Below are positions 12,100 through 21,800 of a DNA stretch of 64,000 nucleotides, in pieces (the stretch's first letter is position 1; each line of letters opens with the position of its first letter). The stretch is from Rhynochetos jubatus (Eukaryota; Chordata; Aves; Eurypygiformes; Rhynochetidae), in contig CM050652.1 in NCBI GenBank assembly GCA_027574665.1, positions 2,956,589 to 3,020,588 on the forward strand. Direction: 5' to 3'. The notes below the pieces were generated by a model, which did not search any database, was not told the DNA's origin, and worked only from the letters and a program-made list of their open reading frames with translations. The translations under genes were made by a program, and so were the position numbers.

Positions 12100-12440
12100 G
12101 GAACCCCAACCCCACCGGGCGGGAGGAGGGACCTGCTGACGAACGGCGGCTGTGACGCTGAGTGGGCGGGGCTAGGAGTGACGACGGCCAATCCCCGGCA
12201 GCCCCTAGGCGCGCTAGCGACTCAGAGCGCGGGAACAGAGCGTGTGGTACAGCAGTTCGCGCAGGCGTGGCAGGCAGGTCAGGCGCGTGGGCATGGCCTG
12301 GGCATGGCGGCCGCTCGGCCGAAAGCCGTCGCTAGGAAGAACGCGGCGACTCAGACGGTGTTCCTGCTCTCAGGGATGCTGCTGTCCGGGTGTCCGGCTG
12401 CAGGGAGTGCCTGAGCCTGTCACTCGTACCCGAGGGCAGC
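12100..12440 (+). promoter_or_regulatory. CpG island with GC box and CCAAT box (likely CR1 internal promoter)
   Basis: Dense CG dinucleotides occur in a window that is otherwise CpG-poor, together with 'gtgggcggggc' (Sp1-type), 'gtgacgac' (CRE-like) and 'cggccaatcc' (CCAAT, NF-Y-type) within 35 bases, and a Kozak-like ATG about 110 bases later. This is the layout of a TATA-less promoter. It points in the same direction as PLXNA4 transcription. Activity is inferred only. Confidence 0.45.
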
Positions 12441-12696
12441 AGAGACGGCCCCTGTGTGCGGGGTGATCAGGTGGATGATCTGCTCAGCTGGTGGCAGAGC
12501 TGAAGGAGGAAATGGAAAGGCCCGGGAGTATCCTGGGGCCTGAGGAGAGAGGTTTTGCCCCCACCAGCCTACCACCCCTGAGGCAAAGGCAGATGGAGGT
12601 CCCACAGCCAGCTTTGGATTCCATATCCTCTTGCCATCAGGTAGATGGAAGGGGCTTGAGAGGGAGGGAATAGAAACAGGTCCCTGGTTGGGGAGG
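12304..12696 (+). pseudogene. Decayed N-terminal part of CR1 ORF1
   Basis: The frame opened at ATG 12304 runs 36 codons (MAAARPKAVARKNAATQT...) to TGA at 12412-12414. Recognisable ORF1-like sequence continues in other frames: GDQVDDLL from 12462, then VAELKEEMER from 12491 after an apparent one-base loss at about 12484. A TAG at about 12671-12673 stands where related elements read Trp before Lys-Gln-Val. At least two frameshifts and two stops make it non-functional. The esterase-like core of CR1 ORF1 is absent, because the sequence changes abruptly at about 12697. Confidence 0.45.
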
Positions 12697-12992
12697 CAGC
12701 TGGACTCTGTCCTGCAAGGTGCTGGTGTGCGTCACTGCAATAGGAATGAGGGGTGCCTGGCAGCAGCCAGAAATGCTCCAGAATTGTTGGTTTAACCATT
12801 CTGCTGCCAGTAAATATTGGGAGATAATGGGCCAGGCATGTTGTCTGTGAAAAGGAGGATGGGTCAGAAAAAGAAAGCTCCTACAGCCTTTGATGTTGCA
12901 TGCGACAGACAGCAGTGGTGTTGTAGAGACCTTAGCAGGGGTCTGCAGTGTGGCTGTTCTGTGCACCTGGTGAAGACAGACACAAGCCTTTT
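12697..12992 (+). repeat. Unrecognised 296-bp module, copy 1 of composite repeat
   Basis: This segment starts cagctggactctgtcctgca and lies between the ORF1 remnant and a CR1 3' tail. It recurs at 18306-18601 with only 4 substitutions. It does not resemble the CR1 ORF2 region normally found upstream of that tail, and I see no tRNA A/B boxes. It is free of stops in one minus-strand frame in both copies, but three of the four differences would change amino acids in that frame, so it is probably not coding. Confidence 0.85.
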
Positions 12993-13257
12993 GACAGGAC
13001 AAGGGGTAATGGGTTTAAATTGAAAGCGGGGAGGTTTAGATTGGATATCAGAAAGAAATTGTTCCCGAGGAGGGTGGGGAGGCACAGGGACAGGTTCCCA
13101 GAGAAGCTGTGGTTGCCCCATCCCTGACAGTGTCCAAGGCCAGGCTGGATGAGGCTTGGAGCAACCTGGTGTAGTGGAGGGTGTCCCTGCCCATGGCAGG
13201 GGGTTGGAACTGGATGGGTTTTAAGGTCCTTTCTAACCGAAACCATTCTATGACTTT
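12993..13257 (+). mobile_element. CR1 LINE 3' end (ORF2 C-terminus and 3' UTR), copy 1 of composite repeat
   Basis: The reading [11 protein letters not shown] from 12993 and the tail 'ggttggaactggatgg', 'aaccattcta' are the standard bird CR1 3' end, in sense orientation relative to PLXNA4. Relative to copy 2 it differs at about 14 positions, including a lost G in 'aggttcccag' that shifts the old ORF2 frame. The fusion to the 296-bp module at about 12992/12993 is shared with copy 2. Confidence 0.9.
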
Positions 13258-14840
13258 GCTGTCCATCCCAGGGCTTGCATTTGTCATCACTGGTGTAAAC
13301 AGCACACAGGTCTGACGGAGCACCTCTGAGACATCAAGATGGCATTACCCCTGTTTTAAAGGAGGGTTGGCTAAGGCTCAGTAAAACGTAACTTGTAGCA
13401 CAGTTGCAGTTCCGGGACTTCTGGATCTTAGTGCTATGTTCCCATCTGTTGCAGGAAGAGGGAATATCATCCTTGCTGTTGTGTTCCTCTCTAGCATGTG
13501 GGGTGGCAAAACGGAGTCATTTAGAAGGCAGGACATGGGCTTGAATTGCTGGAAAGGGCATTTCGAGGGGAAAAAAATCTCTTTATCAAGTGAAAAGCAG
13601 GAATTGCCATAGCTCACTATCATTTTCCCTCAAAAGGGAAAAGTTGGTGTAAAGGGGAGTGTTAACTTTTGCTTAGCCCTTGGGAAAAGGAATGTGTGAA
13701 AAGAGGTCCATGCGATACTGCTGCTTTGACATTTTGTGCACGCAGTCCCTGCCCGTTTCTCCTGGCTGGGATGGCCGGTAAATGAGCCTGCTGCTTTCCC
13801 AGGGGAATGACTCACAGTCACAGGAACGAGCTATCGGTTTCATTAGACCTCGGTAGTGTCACTGCTTGCCACTCGGGCTATCCTAAGTAAATCTCTGCAG
13901 GGGTCAATGCCACTTGTGCTTGCACAATAGGGCTTTTTGTTCATCTCTACTGGATAGACCGTGCACAAGAGTTGTGTGTGCATGTCTTTACTCCAAATTA
14001 TACAGGCTCATGTTTCTGCTCTGAAGGCCTCATGGTCAGTTGAGGTCAATTCTCGGTCGATTTTAAATAGTGCTTTCCTCTTCTTCCTCTGAAGATACAA
14101 GCAAGAGCAGGAATCAAAAAAATGACACAGTGCAGTCTGTGCAAAGGCAGTAGTCTCAGAAATACGGTAATGCCTCCCTGGGAATGCTCACTGGAGACTC
14201 GGAGACGGAGCAAACAGGCTTATTGCTGCCAGATCTGTATTTGTATAATTGGTCACAACAGTTTGTGTTGGACGGGAGTGTGTGTGCATGTGTGCGGAGC
14301 GTGTTGTCGGAGGGACTTGCTGAGGCCAGAAACTTTGATAAGAGGCGGCAGGTATCCTCTTGGCAACGCTGGGAGCTGGAGTGGATGGAGGGCTTTAGTG
14401 GGGAGGCAACACGGACAAAGGGTAGGGACAAGGCTTAGGATTTCTGCAGCTGAGCTCTGGTTTGCAAGTCTTCCCATGAGCACCTTTCCACTCCTTATTT
14501 CTCCATCTCCAGCCGGCCTGACCAGCATCTCCCCTACAAAGCTGGCTGTGCTCCAGGGTGAAAAGACACTTCACCCGAGTGAAATGTCATATTATCTTGC
14601 TCCGTGAGGCAGTTCAGATGTAAGTAAAGCAGGGACCTCTTGCCAGCTCTGTGGCTGGTATTTCTCATGATTGTTGTCAGTGGTGGAAGTGACCAGGGAT
14701 GCCTGGGGCTGTGCTCCCCAGGCTAATGCAGAGCCACTGAGTTCAAATCTCCACTGCTTCGAGCAAGGTCCAGGCTTCTCTGCAAGTGGAATTAGGAAAG
14801 TCTTCCCAGCTCTTCCTGTGTGAGGTGAGCAGGAAGGCTT

Positions 14841-14874
14841 GTTAACTAATTAGCACTAATTAATTGATTAGCAT
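14841..14874. promoter_or_regulatory. Cluster of homeodomain-type TAATTA sites
   Basis: Within 34 bases the sequence carries gttaactaattagc and ctaattaattgattagc, which means three overlapping TAATTA/ATTAG cores and a near-palindrome. Such clusters are typical binding sites for LIM, Hox or paired-type homeodomain factors. Function is inferred. Confidence 0.35.
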
Positions 14875-17800
14875 GCCCTGTGTTCATGCCAGGGACACTG
14901 GGTCTCATGGGGTCTAATGGAGTTGCAGGAGCGAGACCCTCCTGGCTTTTCCATTGACACACATGACTACGGATGAGCAGTGCTGGGTGAGCACTACAGG
15001 CCTTCTCCACCATCTGCATGAACTCTCACAACCTGGGTATAGCTGTTGGCAACATCCCAGTCCTCTGGATATCTTCCAAAGCCCACCGCTTACTTAGGTG
15101 GGCATGCATAAGCTAACCTGGTGAGAGCTCATTTGTGAGGGCTTCTCAGGCACGTGAAGATGTGGGTTCATCTTCACTTCTTCCCACGTGTCACCTCTCT
15201 GCTTTCAGCCAGTGGGGGATAAGGCCACTTCCCTGCCTCTGTGAAGTGCTCTGCACTCCAGGCAGGAAAAGTGGTTTTGGAGGCCCCAGGGGAGAGAAAA
15301 ACAAAAACTCTTAAGCACCTACATCAACTGAAGCTTGCACTTAAGGGCTGTAAACCAGGGCCTAATTGCACAGAGAGGATGATTGCATTTGAGGTATTTA
15401 ATATGTTCGTGAGTATTTAACACCTGTCCTTAAAAGGATACTTCCAGATCAGTGTGCATACAGAAATAATGCTGACAGTAATTAATTGCCTTCTTATCAC
15501 ACCCCTACCCTCCAACCCCTCCTTCCAAAGTCATCGTTGTTTGTCCTGGAGAATGGGGGGGAAAAAGCGTGCTTTGGAACAGCCGCCTCCTCGAAACCAT
15601 TTATTTACTTCCCAAGCATAAAGTATGAGGAAACCCTATGCCTTTAAGTGGCTGGGTGCCAAAACCATGCGTACAGTTCCGCTCTCTCCCTGCTCCTCAT
15701 GTCTGGTTGACCCAGCTCACACAAAATGTTCATTGAGGATGGAGTAGGGCCCAAGCTGCTGTCGTGTCTGAGATATTTCAGGCGCAGCTCCCTCCCCCAC
15801 CCTCTCTGGACCACGCTGGCTCTGCCTGATCAGCTTAGCATCTCTCAGCATCAGCCCCAGGATCTTGTGGGCCCCCAGTAGCTGCTTCTGCAGGTGAGTG
15901 AGATACCAGCATCTCCATCGCTGCTTGTGCCATGTGATTCTTGCCACATGGACAATAAGATTTGTTTCTGGGAATTGATCTTTGCTGCTTTCCCTGCCAG
16001 GAACCCAGGCTGTTTTCTTCTGTGGTTGAGCCCTGCGGTTGCCCGTGGCTCAGCCTTACATTTTCGGAGGGCTCCATATGATCTCCGTGCATTCTCTTCC
16101 ATGCTGGGAGATCAACTACTTCACAAACCTGACCTCGTATTGCCTCTCCAGGAGGTTGCCTTGTGGGCCAAGGGAAATGCTTGTGCAATAGCTTTCTTTA
16201 AAAAAAGCAGCAAGCAAAACCCACCCATCCTGGAAGAGCCAGAAGCAGTGACTCCAGCTCCCTTCATGAACCCGATGCTATTTAAAGGACCTCCGGACTG
16301 GGGGCAGCTGAGCACGGGAGTTTGCACAATAACCATTCTGTTGAGTAGAGGGTCGAGGGTATGCTGGATTCAGCATTGCTTTCTGGGCCAAATGCTGCAC
16401 AGACTCTTTCTCGTCTGCCTAAGTGTAGCTGTCGGGGTGAAAAACAGTGCAGGGTCTGTCTTAGTACTTGGAGAATCAGAGAAGATGTTTAGCCTTTGGG
16501 AACGAGCTGATGCACATGCCTGTATTTATTTTATATTTCAGCACACACGGAACATAGGATTTTTTTTCCCCCCTGAGTCAAGCATGTTTATTTATGCAAA
16601 CTGCATGAAAACATGGGTCACCATTATACTAGGTAGGGTTAATACAGATACTGGGAGAGTCCACCCTGAACACTGGCTGGTGTGAAGATGGAGATCACAA
16701 GAGCTGTTGTGCATAGAGAGATGTCCTAGTCTCCTCTGACCACGTTTCTGCTCCAGACACTCCCAGCCTGGCATCTGCATGACTGCTAGTGTGAGATACG
16801 GTTTTGCTGTAAGTTTGTGTGAGAGGCATTTATTAGTGCTATCCCAGCTTTTGGGTAACGTAACAACAGCTTTGGGATGAAGCGTGGTGTTGGCAGAGCC
16901 AGTGTGAACCTGGCTGCGTAGATACGTCCAAGTTCAGGACGGAGCGGGGGACCTGCACACATCTACCTCTGAACCGTCCTTCTCTTCAGCTCTGCTTTGT
17001 TGCACAGATAAATATCCGTAAGCGGATGAATGTGGCTTGCTGAAATGCAGACCTTTGTTGCACCTTTCTCCTGCAGACAGCTACACAATACGTAGGACTT
17101 AACATCTTCCCTGTACCACCAGCACCCAGTTGTTTAAATTTTGTGAGCCAGTAAACATTGCAACCCCAATGTTTTCTGCTTTATGGGGCAGATTCTAATA
17201 ATATTTAAAATATTTCAAGAAGTACTTGGAATGCAGGAAAGGCCATGCAGCCTGATATGCATGCAACTAAATGATAGCACCGCAGAAAGACAGAGACCTG
17301 TTTCCTCCCTGCAGTATTGGAGCTGGCGTAGATGATGGAGCATGTGGATGACATTAGATCAGTAGGAACAACATCGTATTTTCCCTGTTTCAATGTCATT
17401 ACCCCGTCGTTGTCAGTGTTCCAAAATATAATAGGATTTGTTCAGCTGATTTATCCTGTAAACAAGCGATATTACCCAGGCGCGTATTTAGACACAGAGA
17501 AGGAGTGGGAGAGGCAGAGTGAGGGAGCGTGCAGAAGGGAATAATAAAAACGTGCTCCTCCTAATGAGGGAATGACCCAGCACTTATCAATGGGCTGGGG
17601 CGATCGGTTGGGATCCCTTGCCAAGAAACACAGGGCTGTAATTGTAACAGTGTCCCTGCTTCTGAGGGCCGGCTGCTGCCTTCCGCTTGCACAGTCCCGC
17701 TTTCAAATGCAGGAGGAGTTTGAGCTTAATGGCTTGAGTGAATTTATACTCGGCTGACACAAGTGCTCTGAATTCCTCAAGTACTGAGATCTGCACAGAT

Positions 17801-18079
17801 AGAGGCAGCAAGGGGGAGATTTTTCTTTTCAGAGCTCGAGTGCTTTAGTTCATTGTTTAAACCAATAACCAGGCTCCTTTAAATTCATTTTCTGTGCGAT
17901 GACAGGGCCAGACACAACTTGGTTCTCTCTGATGCAGATATGCAGGCCTGGAGCTTGGCACGGCTCTCTGGTATTTGGTGAGCAAGCCGGGGCTTCTCAG
18001 ACCCAACCAAGCTCTTTTAATTTCCCCATGCTGAAGAGCAACTGCACATACATGTCGTTCATTACAACACTTAGATACC

Positions 18080-18260
18080 TTTGCAGGACCGCGGTGAGGC
18101 TTAATTAATGCTTTTAAGCGGCTCCGGTATCTCCAGGCGAAGGTGTTGTCCGCATGCAAAGCAGCGTTGTTGTTTAATTTATATAGCGTTGTTGGTGCAC
18201 GTGGCACTTCGCAGCCCAAATGATAATTTTGTCTGCGTAACAAAATAATAATTACAGTAA
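18080..18260. promoter_or_regulatory. Candidate conserved non-coding element (enhancer-like)
   Basis: A compact run contains 'cttaattaatg', 'gcatgcaaag' (octamer-like), 'gtttaatttatatag', 'caaatgataattttg' and 'aataataattacagtaattg'. Motif density and lack of repeat character suggest a developmental enhancer within the plexin intron. It sits immediately 5' of composite repeat copy 2. No conservation data are available here. Confidence 0.3.
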
Positions 18261-18305
18261 TTGTGATTCAGTGGAGAATCTCTAGTGGTGCCGGCATAGG
18301 GGGGG

Positions 18306-18601
18306 CAGCTGGACTCTATCCTGCAAGGTGCTGGTGTGCGTCAGTGCAATAGGAATGAGGGGTGCCTGGCAGCTGCCAGAAATGCTCCAGAATTGTTGGT
18401 TTAACCATTCTGCTGCCAGTAAATATTGGGAGATAATGGGCCAGGCATGTTGTCTGTGAAAAGGAGGACGGGTCAGAAAAAGAAAGCTCCTACAGCCTTT
18501 GATGTTGCATGCGACAGACAGCAGTGGTGTTGTAGAGACCTTAGCAGGGGTCTGCAGTGTGGCTGTTCTGTGCACCTGGTGAAGACAGACACAAGCCTTT
18601 T
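18306..18601 (+). repeat. Unrecognised 296-bp module, copy 2 of composite repeat
   Basis: Same length as 12697-12992 and about 98.6% identical (four substitutions, no indels). Homology to copy 1 begins at the cagctggac... boundary. Upstream of it (…gccggcataggg) the two loci are unrelated, so copy 2 lacks the CR1 5' end and ORF1 piece present in copy 1. Confidence 0.85.
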
Positions 18602-18876
18602 GACAGGACAAGGGGTAATGGGTTTAAATTGAAAGCGGGGAGGTTTAGATTGGATATCAGAAAGAAATTCTTCCTGAGGAGGGTGGGGAGGCACTGGGAC
18701 AGGTTGCCCAGAGAAGCTGTGGATGCCCCATCCCTGGGAGTGCCCAAGGCCAGGCTGGATGAGTCTTGGAGCAACCTGGTGTAGTGGAGGGTGTCCCTGC
18801 CCATGGCAGGGGGTTGGAACTGGATGGTCTTTAAGGTCCTTTCTAACCCAAACCATTCTGTGATTCCATGACTTCG
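18602..18876 (+). mobile_element. CR1 LINE 3' end (ORF2 C-terminus and 3' UTR), copy 2 of composite repeat
   Basis: An open reading [20 protein letters not shown]... runs to TAG at 18782-18784, the natural end of ORF2 (...SWSNLV). The 3' UTR 'tggagggtgtccctgcccat', 'ggttggaactggatggtctt' and a terminal 'attctgtgattccatgac' follow. This copy is nearer to the usual CR1 sequence than copy 1 and keeps the ORF2 frame through the tail. Confidence 0.92.
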
Positions 18877-21800
18877 CAATTTGGGGAAGGAACCATCTCT
18901 TTGTTAGGTGTCTCTATTGAATGAACGTGCCTGAGAAAAACCTGTGTTACTGCAAGGGTGCTCAGGATTACAGGGCACAGCTGACAGGATAGAGCTCCAG
19001 TCTCTTCTTACACCTCTTTCACCACTGCAGTTGATGTTTCCTGGAATTTGTTATATAGACAACCTTTGGCTGATCGTGGAAAAGTAATGTCCTTTAAGAT
19101 AAAATGCAGTAGCTGATGAACACTTCTTCTCTCAAAGGTGTCATTCTGCCTACACAGAAAACCTTTTTCATCTAAGGTTTTCTCTGTCTGGGGAAAATTA
19201 TTCCCCATCTCAGCTACAGCATCAGGGGGGAAGTCAGTGTTACTGTGTTTCAGGTGCGTAACAGCTTTGCTGCTGGAATATGTTCTTACAGAAGAGCTCT
19301 AGCAGCTTATTTGATCAATACTTCCCTTTTGAAAAATCCCTAAATGCCTATTTACCCAATAGACCATGGTGGTTTCAAAGCCAGAGTCTCCACAGTCAAT
19401 AATCTCTTTTTTTGGGGGTGTGAAAAATTTTAAGTGAATTTTTTTAAAGCTCATGGAAAGCACAGAGCTGAGAGCCACAGAGATCATATTCCTATGTTTA
19501 TCCTTCAGTGCCTCATCCATTTGATCCTTCAGACTCTTAGCAGCACAAGGAAATTTATGGGACTGCAGAAGAACTCATCTTCCTTTTACAGTCACGTTTG
19601 CTGCTCTTCAGGTCCCATCCGTCCTTTTTGTTTGTAGGTACAGTTGCCACATTGTGAGGGGATGGACCTCAGTGCCCACACACCTTGGGGACCTGATTTT
19701 CAACCCAGCTACATGTCTTAGTGTGCTAACACTGGTATTTAGAATCTAACCATCAGTATTTTTTTGAGGAGGTGGAAATGACATGCAAAAGGGAGATTTG
19801 GCTGACACAGTGGTAATGTTTGGGATATGGATTGTGAAGACCTTCATAAATAAGTTTTTGTACTATCTTGGCCTGACACTCTGCATTGCTGCTAGAGGTA
19901 GTGTCCCCTTTCCCTGCCTGTGTCAGACCCTTGGGCTCTAACCAAGGCACTTGAAGTGTCACTTAAGTTACAATATCCAAACACAGAGAGTGTAAATATC
20001 CCACTGAAAAATATTCCCAGGTATCTGAGTCTGTTCTGCACCTTGCCTTGTTTATCTTCACATAGTGCGACTGTTATTCCTGGCAGACTCTTGGAGGTGA
20101 AGTTGACATAGGAGCACAAGGATATGGTGAAGCTGGTATCAGTACAACACCTGCCAGTAACAGATTCATTAACCTGCCGGTGTTTCAGGCTGGATCCTTA
20201 ATTGCATCTTCACTTGTAGGAGTGTCTTCTAAACAAGTGACCACAAAACAAGTATGCTGCTTTGCTGAAGACTGTATTGCATGTGTGCTTCTTTGGATAG
20301 TCAGTCTTTGACTTGAGCATGAAGTGTTTCCTTCTGACAGCCCAGTGCTGCTTCCAGAGCAGAAATGCTGCTGCTGACCAGCCCCATGCCAGTAGGAAGG
20401 CAACATGCATAGCAAAAGTGGGAACGAGAGTTTGAGAACAAGCCGTGGGCTGAAAAACATTTGCAGTTGCTGCTCCCTAGCTATGTGGCAGTGACACAGA
20501 GTCAGCAGACCCTGAAAACTGGGGTCTGCATCCCAGGGCTCTGCATCAGGGAATTAGAAAAGCAAACTTACTGGCAGTATTGCTTAGATTCTGTACTATT
20601 GGGGTCTGGAAACTTTTTTGGGGTTCACTAACCGATGTACATTGTACACATCTTTTGGCACCCTAATTATTCATAAAATCAGGACTTAGAGGATGCTAAA
20701 TTTATAGCAACAATTACTTCTTATGAATAATCAGCTAGCTCTGCTGAGCAAAAGGTCTGAAGACTAAAGAAACCTGTTGGTCTCTGTAAGAAAGGCAGCC
20801 TCCTCTTCAGGAAATTGCAAATTTTACGATGTGGAGGTACATGGTATAGACTGTTGGGAAGCCTTATGCTCACAATAAATGCAGGCATAAAAAGTCTGTA
20901 CTACATTAAGATTCTGCAGCACTGTAGAAACTTGACACCAGTCCTTGAACTGATGTTTAAACTGCGGACCTAAAACCAAGCGCTTGTACCAGTTCTAGTC
21001 AATTTGAGTAACTTTCCCCCCCTGCCCCGTTCCTGAATTATATTTGAATGAAAACCTCTTAGCATAGTAGGTGTAATTTCCCTGTAATTGGTAAAGTTAC
21101 TGTAACTGCACTGTCATTTGTATATGGTGACACGTAATTGCATGGTAACCACTGCTGTGGTTGCACAAGTGAAAAGCAGTGTGCAATTATAATGTATTTC
21201 CAAATGCTGGCTCTTTATCCAGCTTCCATTATATCACAGAGCACCCTGGGGAAATGGTACTGGATATTTTTGTATGTCATTAGACTGCAGGCTGACCGCT
21301 GAAGAGAGGGTTGGTTGGTGGCCCATGCCATCTGTGGTTGGTGGCCCAGGGTTCCCATCTTATTTCCATGTGGCTTTGAGTTACGGATGACAAAGGTCTA
21401 CAGGCATTGATGCACACTGGGCTAGCCCGCAGCCTTTTCTTGACCCACTGTCAGGAATGCATGTGATGGGGAGGGCTGTAAGGCATCAAATTATGTGAGT
21501 GATGTGGCATGAGGTGAAAGTCAGAGGGGCTGTCTCCATCCTGCACTAGGACCTCATAACTAGGCACAGCCAGCAGGCTGAAACGTGATGGTTCTGCCCA
21601 AGTTCACAGCACAGATTGCGGGAAGGTGGTCAGATGAACCAAAGTCCACTGGTCTCAGGGGAGTCAGAAGAGACTTGAAGGCATCATGACCAGAAGTGGA
21701 GATACTGCAGAAGGTCAGAGGCAGAGCCAATACAGCTTAAGGAAGGCAGGGTACTAATGCCAGAGGTAAGGAAAACCAGTATCTAACCGGGAGTTAAACC

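Larger units (their letters stand above)
12100..12696 (+). mobile_element. CR1 LINE 5' end: CpG-rich 5' UTR plus start of ORF1
   Basis: The block is strikingly CpG-rich compared with its surroundings and carries a GC box (gtgggcggggc, about 12161-12171) and a CCAAT box (about 12187-12193). About 110 bases further a strong-context ATG (12304) opens a frame. The downstream reading gives GDQVDDLL (from 12462), VAELKEEMERPGSI (from 12491), then SSCHQ and a KQVPGW segment ending near 12696. This series resembles the N-terminal part of avian CR1 ORF1 proteins as I remember them (an 'E/DQVDDLL-LVAELKEEVERLRSI' region, then 'SCHRA...EWKQVPA'). Most CR1 copies are 5'-truncated, so a 5' end is rare. 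The alternative is a CpG-island promoter of an unknown gene. Similarity rests on memory and has not been searched. Confidence 0.55.
13258..18305. other. Intron 2 segment with AT-rich putative regulatory blocks
   Basis: About 5 kb without a recognised gene. A 263-codon plus-strand frame (15894-16685, GTG-initiated) and overlapping minus-strand frames of 83-117 codons have no recognisable domain. Compact AT-rich, homeodomain-motif-rich blocks occur at 14841-14874 and about 18080-18260. The stretch 17540-18290 mixes such motifs with low repeat content and looks like conserved non-coding DNA, which I cannot test without an alignment. Confidence 0.45.

Noticed and set aside
12304..12414. A new cellular gene starting MAAARPKAVARKNAAT at the CpG island
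   Set aside because: The frame stops after 36 codons, and the sequence beyond it resembles CR1 ORF1 in other frames, so a decayed LINE is the simpler reading.
12637..13002. Minus-strand frame shared by both composite repeat copies, taken as a possible protein
   Set aside because: It opens with TTG rather than ATG, and three of the four differences between module copies are amino-acid changes in that frame, so there is no sign of protein constraint.
13624..13642. Short hairpin ttttccct/agggaaaa
   Set aside because: An eight-base stem of simple composition is expected by chance in 64 kb.
21312..21350. Repeated 'tggttggtggccca'
   Set aside because: A single short direct repeat with no larger unit or element boundary.
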